Source of the DNA: Dimargaris cristalligena
Taxonomy: Eukaryota; Kickxellomycota; Dimargaritomycetes; Dimargaritales; Dimargaritaceae
Reading direction: 5' to 3'
NCBI GenBank assembly: GCA_027576995.1
Contig: JANBQC010000031.1
Coordinates: 1-64,000 of the forward strand
DNA: 64,000 nt
Shown: piece by piece, positions 1 through 11,657 of the stretch
Layout of the letters: every line of letters starts with the position of its first letter
How positions within the stretch are numbered: the first letter of the stretch is position 1
Made by a program: the position numbers and the translations under genes
Notes under the pieces: model-generated
Databases searched by the model: none
Told to the model about the DNA's origin: nothing
Seen by the model: the letters and a program-made list of their open reading frames with translations, nothing else

Positions 1-2781
1 AGTTAGTACCATGCCTATACCTGATGCTAGTAGCCCACTTGGCTGAGCCTAAGCCCTGCCTACCATTAGAAGCCTATCCTCAGGACTCTTGACAAACTAA
101 GAGTAGTTAACCCAGGTGACAGCAAATAAGTACCAAAACATTACAGAAGTCTACATTAGTTACAATTCAGTAGCTTAAAATATTACATTGTCATAGTAAT
201 AGCCCAAAAATGAATTGTTAATATTATACAACTATGCAACCATGGAGACAATAGGCTGGTAAAAGTAGTTGTATAATTGAGAATGTAGTAGATAAGAGAA
301 TCTGGGACTACTAATAGTTTCTTGAACCAATGTAATAGTCTTTGTCTAAAATCACAGGGGTCCCCCTGGTACAGTACTATGGAAGGGGTATGTGAAGCCT
401 TCTGGTTATAGATTCAATATGACCAATTCTTAGTTAGGATTTCAAATGGTATTCATCATTGCCATTAACATGACTGAAATTACTAAGACTATGTGATTTA
501 CTAATCCATGGATGAGGCATGTAAAACATGTATAGTGTCCCATAAAGGACAGGCCGTAGTTTCCAAAACAATTGTGAACTTGCCAGGAATTGGCTTCTTT
601 TTTGAAAACTTCACAATTTCAATCCCAATAGGTAACAAAGGGCATGGTGGAGATGCAAAGTACTTTTGGGCTTATTCAGTCTATCCATTATGAATCCACC
701 AGTTGTTCTCCTGTCCTTTCTTTTGTTAAGCAAAGCTGCCCTAACTCACTGGGGTCACAAAGTTAGAATTTCCAACAGTGTACCACTAATATTTTTTTAT
801 AAGAAAAACATGTATAAAAGGCACTGGTTCTCCCCACATTTATCCATCAACTTTTTTCATTTGCACACCATAATATAATGTCAGTGTTAAAAAGTATTAT
901 CCATTCCATCATTCCTTGCAGCCCCATAGGCAACCAGGGGCCGTAATCTGCAAGATTGCAGACAATAAATCAATATACACTACCCTGTCAAGGTAAAGGG
1001 CAAAAACCCCACAAAAAATCATGGAGGGATTTCCCTGACTTCATATGGTCAGCCCCTTGTTTATCCCAAGAGGGTGGCACCCCCCCTCCTCTGTCTGACC
1101 CAGAGTGAAATACTAGGGATCATGTGATGGTGGAGGGTTTCTATTCTTTGGAATATATGTAGCATGTTATTAGTATTACATGTATTTTGATTAATTGCTT
1201 TTTCTAATGAGGAACTTCCACCTTTTTATATAGATGTGGCTTCATCTACTAAAATGCTCCTTATTTGTCTGGTTTATACCAATCAATTTTATGTGGTATT
1301 GGAAACCGAAGACTAATTGACGATTTGGCACCAGTCATCCAAGCAACATACAAAGGCTTGGTGGCTGAGTTCATCAGTTAATACATGGCGGCAGAAATGA
1401 GCTTGGCTTTATTTACTAGTAATTTTGTCTCTTGAATAGATGGTAGCACCGAGCTCTGGTCGAATTTAAAATGAGTTTAGAACCACCATTGGACTCATTT
1501 TTCCTTATCCACTTCAATAATATCTCTACGCCCTAATATTGATTGAAATCACAATCCATAGGTTATTGTAAACAACTCGAATTCTTTTCAAATAACCCAA
1601 AACAAAAGGATTTTCCCTTTTATTAATAAAATTCAGTTCAGTACATCTATATTTCGATTTTTATATCGACTGGATATTGAGCACACACCTAATTTACTGG
1701 ATATCAGCATATATATTCGCACTTTTATTGTGTTTTATGATTATTTTGAGATCAAATATGGCAACACGGAATAGGGCATGTTGCCATTAATGCAATTAGG
1801 GGCTGTTGTAAGGAATTATAATCAGTTCGGTTGGGTAGGCCCAAGAATATATGGCGCTACTATCGATATCTTCAGACAGGGTACAAGTGGCCCAAAAAGC
1901 AAATATATTACACGTTCTTATACGCCAAAGTTACAGGACATTTGTTATACCAGCTATATCCATGGTATGGCCACGGGGTTTGGTCGTGTTCAACTTAAAC
2001 TCATTGAATGGCTGCTGTCAGGCAGGAAACTGCCACCACTGGGATCGTTTAGTGTGCTAAAGTAACCAAGACCTAATCTAATATATATCAATCAATTATT
2101 TAGTCCAGTAGCATAGTACCCGAATTACCATTACTCTCGGCACTAACCCACTTGCACCGGTCGAATCAAAGCCCAGGTTTATTAATAGGGCCTCAGATGG
2201 TAATGTTCAGTGGTTTAGAGACAACTACCAAGGCACTGCGCAGTTGGGAATGGTGTAAAGGCCCTTACTTCATGTTATCCCGTCGGATGTTCAATATCAA
2301 TGACCAAGTAACTATCTTGGACCACTCATTACGTTTCCCGAAACTTAGATCACTACTTTGCCTGGATAGTCTTTCCGTTACCCGGGGCCATATACAAATG
2401 GAAGAAATTCAGCCAGGGCGTATAAGGAAGAATTCGTTAGATAGGGCAAAAACTAGTGGCTAAAAATAAATATCCCGCCTATTTTCCCACACATATATCA
2501 TTTAAAATCTTGTACAGCTGGGTAGCATTTAACCCATATAGCGTTAGGCGTCTGGTATAATGACTTCCGCCCCCCACCCAATATATTTGTATATAACAAC
2601 AGCACTTTGTATAGCAACATCAACGAGGCTTTATTTCAGTTGGGACGACAAAAAACCGATTGACAGTACCAATCAAAGGTGAAGCAACCACAATTCCCGC
2701 ATATCTTCAACATTACTCCTGAAAAATTAATACACACCCACATATACAGAAGTGGTTCCAACATTCCGGAATTTGGTCAGT
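1..2781. other. AT-rich spacer, no supported gene
   Basis: No reading frame here looks like a gene. The open frames (for example 1778-2065 and 2152-2463 on the plus strand) use AT-rich codons unlike the genes of this window, lack recognisable motifs and in part lack ATG starts. No tRNA, LTR or terminal inverted repeat was seen. The right end is the 3' flank of the NST1 gene. Confidence 0.5.
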
Positions 2782-5700
2782 TTAGTAAAGTTCGAAGCCA
2801 ATCAACATGGACAAGGAGGGGTCACTACTAGCACCGTCGGCCGGATTAAGGGGAGTGACTGTATCGGTCGACTGGCTAGCCGTCGAGTTAGGCTGTTGCT
2901 GGAAGACAAACCGACCGCTATGGATGGTACTGCCCAGTTCGATCGGGCCAGGCCCACCCGCCCCAGTTGGTGGCGACTGATGCAGATAGGGTGTGTTGGT
3001 ATTGGTATTGGTATTGGTCATAGCCTGACCCCCACTAACGAGATCAGCAATCTCCCGGAGGGTCGTGGTGGTATCGCGGGCTAAAATACGGTAGGCCTGG
3101 TACAATTGGTCAACGGGATAAAAGCGACAGTCGGGTCGTTGCGTGGTTACTAGTCGCTGGGATCGCGTGCGTGGATCAACACTGGCCCCCGGAAAGGAGG
3201 GCGCCCGGGGTCGTTGTTGGGGGTCATTGCTACCACCCCCTTGGTGTGCCGCTACCACTTTGGCCGTCGCATTGGAATCACCCGCAAACCGGTGTAGTTC
3301 AAGCTGTAGATAAGCCAGGCGAAGGCATTCGAGTCGCGAATCCGCGGGTTGGTTACGGGGGGGTCTTGCTTCTCCTCCTTCGTTGGAACTAGACCCGACC
3401 AGTGTGGCAGAGGCGGGAGCGGTGGGAGGAGGTTGTGAATTGGTGAAGTGTTGCTGCTGCTGCTGTTGTTGTTGCTGTTGCTGTTGGTGGTGGTGGTGGT
3501 GGTGCGAGAGGAGCTGATGTTGTTTCTGGTGCTCGTGTGTTGCAAGGGCGGGATGAGGTCCGCCATTACCCACATGGTTAGAAATGGGGACGGCATTGCC
3601 TGCAGGGTTAGTAGAGTAAGAATTCAACAGACCATGCGCTATGGCGGCGGAGGATGGAAAGGATTGCGCCAAACCACCACCACTCGTGGAAAAGGTCGAC
3701 GGATCGGGAGGACCCACCACCATCCCACCACTGCCGTTCATTAAATGGGTACCGGTTGAGGCCTGCCTATAAATGGACCCAGCCAAAGGGTTGCTGGGTA
3801 ATCCACCACCACTACCACCCCCGGATGTGGGGTACATGAACGAAGCTGGCGTAGCAGGCGTGATGGGGGCACTCGGGGACCAAATATCGGACGATGTATA
3901 GTCGAAGGACTTGAGGGGCGACAGAGGGTGTAGGGTCGGGTCGCGACGACCCCCGCCGCCACCTCCACTACTGCTCCCTTGGCCCACCAGTCGCTGATTT
4001 GTAGAGAACGGGTCCCTGGGATCCCGGCCGGACATTAGACCAGCCAGAGCCGTGGAGTGACCGTGTGACTCGGAGGTGGTATCACTGATATCATCATCGA
4101 ACAGGTGTTCCACCAACAGGGAGGGAATATCACTCGGCCGGGAGGAAGGGGAGGGAGCCCGGGCTGACCGCAATAAATATTCGAAACTGTCCATGCCGGT
4201 ATTATGAGCCGACGAGGCGACCCCAAGGTGGGGGTGGCCCGTCGACCTCAGCAAGGTTTGGTGGCCGTCAACCGGGCTAGCGACAGATGAGAAAAGGGAG
4301 GGCGGTGGGTTAGAGCCAAAGAATAATGTTGGGTCGATGGTGACCGGTTTAGCGGTATGTGGGCCCACAGACAAGGGCGTGGGGCCCAATCCCCCAGCAC
4401 TATTCGGACTACCACCACCACCACTTCCTCCGAATACTAACCCAGACAAATTGGATTGGAATAGATTGAGAAGGACGTGGGGATTGCTGTGATCCTGAAT
4501 ACCAGGGGCCGATAGCCCACTAGGCACCAGGGGTGGAAAAGGGATATGGTGGGGTTCATTAATAGGTGCTTGGTGGGACCCATGATGAACTGGTAACATT
4601 CCACCGACTGGGGGGGCAGTTGGCAGGCTAAGATGGGCCGAGACGGGCGAGGTCATAAACGTAGGGCTCGCCAGTACGGGTTCGGTTGGAGGTTCCGAAT
4701 AGCCATTGGGAAGGGCAATCGTCGGTGGCAAGCGTATTCCAAAGGAGGTCGCCACTCCTGCTGAGACAGAGGCGCCCGTTGGAATAGGGGTAGGAGCAGT
4801 AGTAGCAATCGGGACAGCGGCCGTAGTAGCCGTGGTGGTGAAAGTAGTGGCGGGCTTCGCTGATATTAAGGGTGAATTATCTACCCGTACCGGCTGGGAT
4901 GGTGGCGAAGTCGGTACCAGGATCTCCAGCTCCGTGGTGAGTATAGCCGTGACTGGAGTGGGTGATTCCATCAAAACATGAGGTTGGGCCTTCGGACTGG
5001 GCACTTTAGTCGGTTGCGGGGGAGTAGTGATCCGACCCAGAGCCACCACGGTGGGCGCAGTGGTCGATGGGCCGGGGGTTCGCTTGTTGGTATAGGGTGC
5101 CGATATAGCTGGTGAGTCCTGGGTCTGGCCGCGGCCTCGCGCTCCTGGTGAGGAAGTCGAGTTGGTTACAGCAGCCCGGCCTCGAGGAGCAGTTTCAGCG
5201 GACGCACCCGTACCCGGCGGGTTGCGGCGATGGTTGGAACGGGGCTCGGGGTCGGTTGTCGATAAGGATGCGGATTTACGAGGCGTGCGCTGCGTATGCG
5301 TTGGCCTGGTACTTGGAGTGGCGGTAGTTCGGGTGGTTCCACCACCGTTGGTTAACGCTGCTGTAGTTCTGGTAGAGTCGTGTGCAGTGGATTTGGGGCC
5401 AGTCGAAGCGGAACTAGTCGATGTGGAACTATCCCGATCAACGGTCGAGGCGACCGCGGTGGTGACCGCTCTGTGACCATCCCGTCCCCGAACAGTTCCT
5501 CGGTGAGCCCTGGTGGCCGGCGGGGGTGATTCACCGCCAGCTAGACCAGAAGATGGGTCGGCCACGGTGGCCGGAGCCGCCGCAGAAGCAGAGGGAACGG
5601 TTGATCTATGCCCCCGACTAGGTTTGACAGTACCGCCATTCGGCGCGTTATCGACGGCACCTTCGTCGTCCGTACTAGTACCAGTAGTAGTAGCGGTGGC

Positions 5701-8700
5701 TGGATGCAACGGTTTGGCAGTACCACTACCCGCTGCGCTTCCGGGGATAGTCGTCTGACCAGAGTGACTTTTACCGAGGCCCGGATTCCGCAGCCGCATT
5801 TGGGCCAATCGTTTAAGGGCCTGTTCCTCTTCCTCACGCCGGGATTCGGCCTCCCGCTCTTTGCGCTCCTTGATCTTCTGCCGTTCTACTTCGGCCTCTT
5901 TCTCCAAACGCTGTTCCTCCTGGCGGCGCTTGACCTCTTTGGCTTCACGTTCCTTTTCCATCTGGACTTCCCGCATCGATTTTTTCTTGGGTTTCTTGTC
6001 CTTCCCTTTTTTTTTCTTGGCCTTCGCGGGGGCTTTGCCCTTCTTTTCGAGGCCGAGTTCGCGGAGGAGCTCGTCCGCTTTGGCCTGGGCCACCTGCTCG
6101 CGGAAGGCCAGAATGACGCGTTGTTCCAGGAGGCGGGCCATCACCAACTGGAAGCGCTGGCGACCCTCTTCGAGTCGTTGTTCGGCGCTTGCCAACACGT
6201 CGTGGACCCGATCATCCTCGTCTTCGAAGGGGGTTTCATCGTAGTCGTCCTGATCGAAAGGGAGGTCACCCTCGTAGGTGTCCCGATCGTCAGGCAACTC
6301 AGCGTCTTCCGGATAGTCGGGCTCAGCAACGTATTCGTCGTCATCCGCTCCGGGCCCAAGGGGGTAGCCCGCGTACGGGTGTCCGTAGTGACCGGGCGGG
6401 GCATTATGGTAATGGTAATGGTGGCGGTGGGCAGCCGCCGAGTTAGCCATATCAAAATGGTCGGCCGGTCCAAAACTAGGGGGTGAGGGAAAGTCAGCGC
6501 GAGGGTTACTGGCCAGGTAATGGGCCAGGGAGTCGGGTGAGGCAATGGGCGGATACGCCCCCTCGTGATCGAGGGTAGTGGACTCTTCGACATCAAGCCG
6601 ATCATCGTTAACCATCGGCGGTTCTACATCGCCCAAACAGGTACCCACCAACTGGGTCACCGCCCGCTTTAATTCCAGTTTCTTTTCGTGGGACAGGGCC
6701 CGGAAGGCTGCGCTAGTAACGGATAGGGGCGGGTATTTGTCGATTAGATGGTCGGGCAAGGGGGGCGGTGGTGGGGGCGGGGGTCTCCGAGCCTCACTCG
6801 CTTCTCTATCCCCCCGCAGGTGGGATGGCTCGGGATAGGGCTCAGATTCGCCCGTTCGGGCGGCCGATGCCTTATTTAGCCGGTGTTCGGCAAACTGTTC
6901 CATCATGGCCAAAAACTTCCGACCATTATTTTTCAGCAAGTCTTCGGCAACATGCATCACATCGGCCTGATCATCAGCCCCCGCCGCCGCTGCAGCCGTA
7001 GCACCATCATCACCATCATCACCATCACCATCGCTATTTTCGTCATCGTCGGCATATTCAACATCCTCCCCCACAGTCTCGTTATCTTCGGGGTGGGGGG
7101 CTGACGCCAAATGTAACCGTAGATTTTCCCGGAAGGCGGCCAAGGCCCGATCGGGACCCGGATCGGCGTGGGCCCAGACGGCGTCGTCCAGCCCGCCCAG
7201 GTTTTTCCGTCCGACCCAATTGGAGTTAAAGAGGAAGTTGGCCATGTCGTCCGCCCGGGGATCCCCCACGAGCAGAGTTCCGGGCGGCGGTGGCGGGGGG
7301 CCCCGGAGAGGGCCGTAGCTGAAAGTGGCCGGGAGTTCATCGTCCAGGTCCGAATCTTCTACGGGGAGCGAAGCTGAAGGGGGGCGGTTGGCCTCACCGG
7401 GTTCAGCTGAATCAGAAGGTGGGTTAGTTCCGGCACTGGAGGGCGCTGCGGTTGTTGCTGTTGCTGCTGCCGCTGTAGATTCAGCCAAGGTTGGCCAACT
7501 ATACTCCTGTTTCAAGGCTTTAATGGCACTGACAATGGAGTTGGGATCAATGGAGATACGGGACATGTAGCCATAGCCACTTGGATTGGCGGGGTCCTGG
7601 GACTTGACCCGCGTGGTAGTGATACGGTAGGGCCCCTGGTGGGAAGCCTGGTGGACCCCGCATTGATCGCAATCGGGATCGGTATGAGTGGTAGCCGCTG
7701 GGTCGTGACCTTGGGAGCCGGGTCCGTAGAGGTAGTCAAAATATTCCTCGTGGAATTCGTCCATACCCTCGTCGTCCAGGTCATAGGAATGAAACCGGCC
7801 CTCGTCGTATTCCGCGGCCGTGGGATAACTGGACCCAGGTCCGGAACCGGGGATGGGGGCGGGCGCGGGCGCGGATGTCGGCGCGGTTGTCGGTTCGGCC
7901 ATCGTGGGACTGCCGTAATTGGCGGGGGGCTGATCCGGCCGACAGTCGGCCGAACACACGTGGGTATCACATTCGTCCTCGTCTTGGCTAGTGTAGCAAT
8001 AGAACGGCCGATAGTGGATACCCGTTGGATAGACGGGGTGCGTGGAGCACGACGCGGGCGAGGCCTGGGCAGCTTCGGGGGTGTCTCCGTCGGGCGGGTG
8101 AGCGACGGCGGGGGCCAACCGGGGTGGTGGGCTAGAGGTGAACCTACCGGTGGGTTCTAAGGCCGGTTCATCGGTCAATCCGGACCGGCCCGCTGTTAGG
8201 ATGGCGTGTTCCATGCTGTCTACATAAGCGCGATACAGGTCCGACAGTTCGACATCAATATCGGCCTGCCGGCGGGTACAGAGGCTGCAGGAACAACTCG
8301 ACCGCTTCTGTTTTTTGACGGTTTCGACCAGGGTCGAGCGACCGACCCGAACAAAGTCGAGCTTCTGGGGTAGGGTGAGACTATTCCAATATTCGCGGAC
8401 CCGGATTTTTTCGTCGGGGGATAGGGATAGGGGGGTGGGGGCCACGAGGAATCGTTCAAAGTGGTACGAAAGCTTGGGACCGGAGGCATAGGGCAGGTGC
8501 GGGTTGTTAGCCAAATGCTGGTGTTCGTCGGCCGGGCCGGGATCCGCGGGGGCCGGTCGACCCTGGCCGGCGTAACGAGCGTAGTTGGGGTGAGTGGGCG
8601 GGGCGGTCGTAGGGTCCGCCGCCGCTGCTGACCCGTAGGCCGGATCGGACTGGGAATTGGACCGGTAAAGAGCGGGCGGCGTATAAGCGGGCACGGATCC

Positions 8701-9531
8701 GTCCGTGGGTGGGGGAAGTCCGTTGGGCCGGCCGGTTGCTGTCGGAAAATAGGAGGGGTAGACCGGCTGCGTTGGGTGCGAGGGGCCTTCCTCCGGAGCC
8801 CCCATAGAGGTGGATTTGGACCGGGTGGCATTCGGGTGGTGCAGGAGGGCCCGCGATAGTGGCGAATGGGCGACCGGAACGGCCCCTGCAGTCCGCGGGG
8901 CGGGTGGGGTCCGCTCACGCATTCCCCGGGCCGGGGTCGACGGGGGGGCGGCTGACATGCCGACTTGGGTACGCCCTGAGTGGGGGGAGATCGGATGGGG
9001 GGACATGGTCATCTGGCCGGGAGCCGGCGAAGACGGTGCGGATGGGTGGCAGCGGTGAACCGCTTGGCTGCTACTGATGGTGGAGGAGGCAGCAGCTACT
9101 GGTGGTGGTGGTGTTACGAATCTCCGGTCGGCGGGGATTTGACTAGCCGTCGCTGCGGTGGGCGGGGGTGGTGAGGAAGTGGATCGACGACCGGCTATAG
9201 AGGCCGCGGCCGTAGGGAGTGGCGGTGGGTGTGACTGAGTTTGGGCTTGGGTTTGGGTTTGACCATACCGACGAGCCGAGACGGATGGTTCAGGGCTGGG
9301 CAGCCTAGTAATCCGACGAGCGGTACTGCTTTCTGGCATGGCGTGGTACGGGTTACGCCTGGAGCGCGGAGCCGGCGAGCCGGGTGAGCCACGTACCCTG
9401 TTGGGGGACGCTGTGGTGATGGTGGAGGGGGGGTAGGACTGATGGTGGGCCTCATCGGCTAAGCCGAAGGTCCAGAAGGAGCGCTTGTCGATGTCGGACT
9501 CGGCTTTGGGAGAGGAATCGCGATCCGCCAT
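2782..9531 (-). CDS. NST1: NST1-family stress response protein, 2249 aa, single exon
   Basis: Fungal-specific NST1 family; the yeast member is linked to salt tolerance and the biochemical role is not settled. Three blocks identify it. Around residues 355-435 is a conserved helical stretch ending in a CSCSLC cysteine cluster. Near residues 860-880 is the signature DLLKNNGRKFLAMMEQ. From about 1157 to 1247 a Lys-rich patch leads into a highly charged Glu/Lys/Arg coiled coil. The rest is low complexity: Pro/Ser/Thr-rich N-terminus, acidic runs, and His then Gln homopolymers near residues 2009-2027. The start was set at ATG 9531 (MADRDSSPK) because the frame upstream has only non-ATG codons. No intron is needed. 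It is long for the family because of expanded disordered segments. Its mRNA would have a pyrimidine-rich leader (see 9750-9830). Confidence 0.88.
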   Translation of the reverse strand: MADRDSSPKAESDIDKRSFWTFGLADEAHHQSYPPSTITTASPNRVRGSPGSPAPRSRRNPYHAMPESSTARRITRLPSPEPSVSARRYGQTQTQAQTQSHPPPLPTAAASIAGRRSTSSPPPPTAATASQIPADRRFVTPPPPVAAASSTISSSQAVHRCHPSAPSSPAPGQMTMSPHPISPHSGRTQVGMSAAPPSTPARGMRERTPPAPRTAGAVPVAHSPLSRALLHHPNATRSKSTSMGAPEEGPSHPTQPVYPSYFPTATGRPNGLPPPTDGSVPAYTPPALYRSNSQSDPAYGSAAAADPTTAPPTHPNYARYAGQGRPAPADPGPADEHQHLANNPHLPYASGPKLSYHFERFLVAPTPLSLSPDEKIRVREYWNSLTLPQKLDFVRVGRSTLVETVKKQKRSSCSCSLCTRRQADIDVELSDLYRAYVDSMEHAILTAGRSGLTDEPALEPTGRFTSSPPPRLAPAVAHPPDGDTPEAAQASPASCSTHPVYPTGIHYRPFYCYTSQDEDECDTHVCSADCRPDQPPANYGSPTMAEPTTAPTSAPAPAPIPGSGPGSSYPTAAEYDEGRFHSYDLDDEGMDEFHEEYFDYLYGPGSQGHDPAATTHTDPDCDQCGVHQASHQGPYRITTTRVKSQDPANPSGYGYMSRISIDPNSIVSAIKALKQEYSWPTLAESTAAAATATTAAPSSAGTNPPSDSAEPGEANRPPSASLPVEDSDLDDELPATFSYGPLRGPPPPPPGTLLVGDPRADDMANFLFNSNWVGRKNLGGLDDAVWAHADPGPDRALAAFRENLRLHLASAPHPEDNETVGEDVEYADDDENSDGDGDDGDDGATAAAAAGADDQADVMHVAEDLLKNNGRKFLAMMEQFAEHRLNKASAARTGESEPYPEPSHLRGDREASEARRPPPPPPPPLPDHLIDKYPPLSVTSAAFRALSHEKKLELKRAVTQLVGTCLGDVEPPMVNDDRLDVEESTTLDHEGAYPPIASPDSLAHYLASNPRADFPSPPSFGPADHFDMANSAAAHRHHYHYHNAPPGHYGHPYAGYPLGPGADDDEYVAEPDYPEDAELPDDRDTYEGDLPFDQDDYDETPFEDEDDRVHDVLASAEQRLEEGRQRFQLVMARLLEQRVILAFREQVAQAKADELLRELGLEKKGKAPAKAKKKKGKDKKPKKKSMREVQMEKEREAKEVKRRQEEQRLEKEAEVERQKIKERKEREAESRREEEEQALKRLAQMRLRNPGLGKSHSGQTTIPGSAAGSGTAKPLHPATATTTGTSTDDEGAVDNAPNGGTVKPSRGHRSTVPSASAAAPATVADPSSGLAGGESPPPATRAHRGTVRGRDGHRAVTTAVASTVDRDSSTSTSSASTGPKSTAHDSTRTTAALTNGGGTTRTTATPSTRPTHTQRTPRKSASLSTTDPEPRSNHRRNPPGTGASAETAPRGRAAVTNSTSSPGARGRGQTQDSPAISAPYTNKRTPGPSTTAPTVVALGRITTPPQPTKVPSPKAQPHVLMESPTPVTAILTTELEILVPTSPPSQPVRVDNSPLISAKPATTFTTTATTAAVPIATTAPTPIPTGASVSAGVATSFGIRLPPTIALPNGYSEPPTEPVLASPTFMTSPVSAHLSLPTAPPVGGMLPVHHGSHQAPINEPHHIPFPPLVPSGLSAPGIQDHSNPHVLLNLFQSNLSGLVFGGSGGGGSPNSAGGLGPTPLSVGPHTAKPVTIDPTLFFGSNPPPSLFSSVASPVDGHQTLLRSTGHPHLGVASSAHNTGMDSFEYLLRSARAPSPSSRPSDIPSLLVEHLFDDDISDTTSESHGHSTALAGLMSGRDPRDPFSTNQRLVGQGSSSGGGGGGRRDPTLHPLSPLKSFDYTSSDIWSPSAPITPATPASFMYPTSGGGSGGGLPSNPLAGSIYRQASTGTHLMNGSGGMVVGPPDPSTFSTSGGGLAQSFPSSAAIAHGLLNSYSTNPAGNAVPISNHVGNGGPHPALATHEHQKQHQLLSHHHHHHQQQQQQQQQQQQHFTNSQPPPTAPASATLVGSSSNEGGEARPPRNQPADSRLECLRLAYLQLELHRFAGDSNATAKVVAAHQGGGSNDPQQRPRAPSFPGASVDPRTRSQRLVTTQRPDCRFYPVDQLYQAYRILARDTTTTLREIADLVSGGQAMTNTNTNTNTPYLHQSPPTGAGGPGPIELGSTIHSGRFVFQQQPNSTASQSTDTVTPLNPADGASSDPSLSMLIGFELY
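3451..3504 (-). repeat. trinucleotide repeat coding His/Gln runs in NST1
   Basis: Interrupted CTG/TTG units followed by GGT units on the plus strand; on the coding strand this reads as a run of His codons followed by a run of mixed CAG/CAA Gln codons near the C-terminus of NST1. It is likely to vary in length between strains. Confidence 0.8.
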
Positions 9532-9749
9532 GGCAGGCCGATCATATGCGCACGCAAGACACAGGGAGTGAGGGGAGAGGATGCAACGCACTGAAAATGG
9601 GCGGTTTCACTTTCCCAAGAGTGGAGGGGAGAAGGGAATGTTAGTTAAAACGATCGGAACTGAAAAGGCCTTTCTTACTAGAGTGGTGGACTCGGGGCTG
9701 GAATGGAGAATAAGTAAATAGCAGTGAAAGTAAGGTTCAGACGAAAGCG

Positions 9750-9830
9750 GGAAAGAAAGGGAAAGAGAGAGAGAAAGAGAAAGAGGCAGAGAGTGTGTGA
9801 GAGAGACTGAGAGTGAGAAAGGCAAGAGAC
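9750..9830. repeat. GA/CT-rich low-complexity tract
   Basis: Nearly pure purine on the plus strand (GAAAG and GAGAGA units), so CU-rich in the NST1 transcript sense. It lies 220-300 bases upstream of the NST1 ATG, in a typical position for a pyrimidine-rich 5' leader or promoter element. Confidence 0.6.
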
Positions 9831-10189
9831 TTTGAGGGAATCTACACAGTTCAGGTGCGAGAAGCCCAGCACGTTATATGCTTCGCTTGGACTTGGACTT
9901 GGGCTGGTTGGAAAGGAATGCGGGAAGTCGACAGAGCTATATCTATCGTCGCTTCCATAAAGAACCCTTTTGATGCTGAAGAGCCAAAAAGGCTCCGTGG
10001 AACCAACTATAAAATAGCCCAATGGCAGGGGATTGCCTTGATTTTAGATATTTTGAAGCTTCATTTATCTCTGGACAATCCCTTCCAGGACACATACATA
10101 CGCGTAGATATAGATATAATGGCCCCATTCAGATGCAGGCGGCTCCACTTTAAGGGGCGTTTCCTCCTCTCCCGCCGCCTGTCATTATC

Positions 10190-10519
10190 ATGGTCGATCA
10201 GCCCGAAGATTCTGAATCGACCGACGGGATGTATCATCTGCTAATCGGCGACCCTACCACCCTTTGGAAATATATACTCCCCACTACTAACCCAAGCCAG
10301 ACCAGAGTCCACCGCAACTATTTCGCAAAGCACCCTCTCCTCCCACGTCTCCTTAATGAATTCACCTTAAACAGCTACCCTAAGTCCGTCGCTCCAATCA
10401 TTCACCTCTTAGACTTTATCCTGGGAGCCGAAATTTGGTCCACCAGAATCAGAAGGGTAGGCAGGGTGGCGGGAGTGTGCCCAGAGCATCACTTAAATTT
10501 TGGTCCGGTAGTCACGTGA
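10190..10519 (+). CDS. doubtful small ORF, 109 aa, no recognised homology
   Basis: Starts at an ATG (MVDQPEDSES) and uses many C/G-ending codons in its first 85 codons, like the real genes here. It could be a small gene or a first exon: an AGAAGG|GTAGGC donor-like site lies near 10459, after which codon quality drops. No signal peptide, membrane segment or known motif. No convincing second exon was found, although an ATG-started frame at 10604-10816 lies downstream on the same strand. Function unknown. Confidence 0.3.
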   Translation: MVDQPEDSESTDGMYHLLIGDPTTLWKYILPTTNPSQTRVHRNYFAKHPLLPRLLNEFTLNSYPKSVAPIIHLLDFILGAEIWSTRIRRVGRVAGVCPEHHLNFGPVVT

Positions 10520-11456
10520 ATTTAATACCACCTTACAAGATCTCTTCTCTATTGGAACCGTCTCCTATAACCAACCATCTCACATTGATACTGAATAGAA
10601 GAGATGCTTGGTGAGCCCAAAGAGAAAAAGTGGGATACCACTTATCAGTTGGGGGAAGGGGCTATTACTATGCGGAATTACGGAGCACAGTCGCGGACGG
10701 ATGTTCAAGCCGTCGGCCGCTATACAGAGTCGGGTAGGAATTATAGGCCAACAACCCACATACCACATACTCACACTCTTGAAGGGAAATTATATATAAT
10801 GGCCAACGCAATATAAACCAGTCAAATTTCGGAATACATTGGAAATACTTACCTGCACTACCGTCGGGTTTCCTAGTCATATAAACCGATGTTTCCAACT
10901 AAAGGCCGCACATTCCCCCAACTCAAGGGACTGAGTTCCCCGTCGCACCAACAAAACCGTCGCTAGTCCTGCCACACATAGCCTGCACACTGTCCCCCTC
11001 GGCTGGAATCCCCAGTACAAACTCCATATAATTTGCCCTAAACAGAAAATTGATGGGATTTCGTTCCATACATTATTAAATGGTGCCCTCCCTTGCCTTA
11101 CTTCCTCTTAACTGGCCCGCTTACATAGATAGGGGAGGAAGGGGGGGTTAAGGTTATTCACGTGCAGCCACAATTAGCCATAGCCCCCTCTCTGTGTGGT
11201 CTTGACCATTTGGTGGAGAATTAGGCCAAGGCACCACACCAGTCCATGAATTCGCCTCCCAAAAGAATTTCCTCTTAAGGCTATCAATGAATCACGGAAT
11301 TAACCCCACCCTCGCACAAATGCAATGCGGTGGCTATTCATTGGATAGCTTCGGTTTCCGATGTCGGCGGAACAGGCCAAGCTAGTCGCCGTTGGAGCTA
11401 TGGTGGCCCGATTATAAGAGGGATAACGCCAATTTGGGCCCCCTCATCTCCCCTAT

Positions 11457-11479
11457 TATATATATATATATATATATAT
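11457..11479. repeat. (TA)n run, possible TATA region
   Basis: Uninterrupted TA dinucleotide repeat of 23 bases, 178 bases upstream of the ATG at 11658. It is a plausible TATA element for the secreted-protein gene as well as a microsatellite. Confidence 0.6.
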
Positions 11480-11657
11480 GGACATGCCACACTCTATTTC
11501 CCATAATACTTCCCCTATTCTCATTTTCTCAATTGTATCTGGCGGTGTAAAGCACTCGCCGGCCTTTTATATTTTGCTAATTTATAGTGTACTAAATTGT
11601 AGACCATCTATCGCCACTCCCCCCGTCTCTTCTCACCTATACTATTTCCCCAACACC

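Larger units (their letters stand above)
9532..11657. other. spacer between NST1 and a divergent secreted-protein gene
   Basis: Divergent promoter region. It holds a purine/pyrimidine tract (9750-9830), one doubtful ORF (10190-10519), CACGTG elements at 10511-10519 and 11159-11164, and a TA run at 11457-11479. Otherwise I see nothing supportable. Confidence 0.5.

Noticed and set aside
5608..6486. 292-codon plus-strand frame rich in Phe and Leu
   Set aside because: It is the complement of the NST1 charged coiled coil and poly-Lys segment; the minus frame has family signatures, this one has none.
9607..10022. Minus-strand frames rich in Ser and Leu that look like membrane segments
   Set aside because: They are translations of the GA/CT low-complexity tract upstream of NST1.
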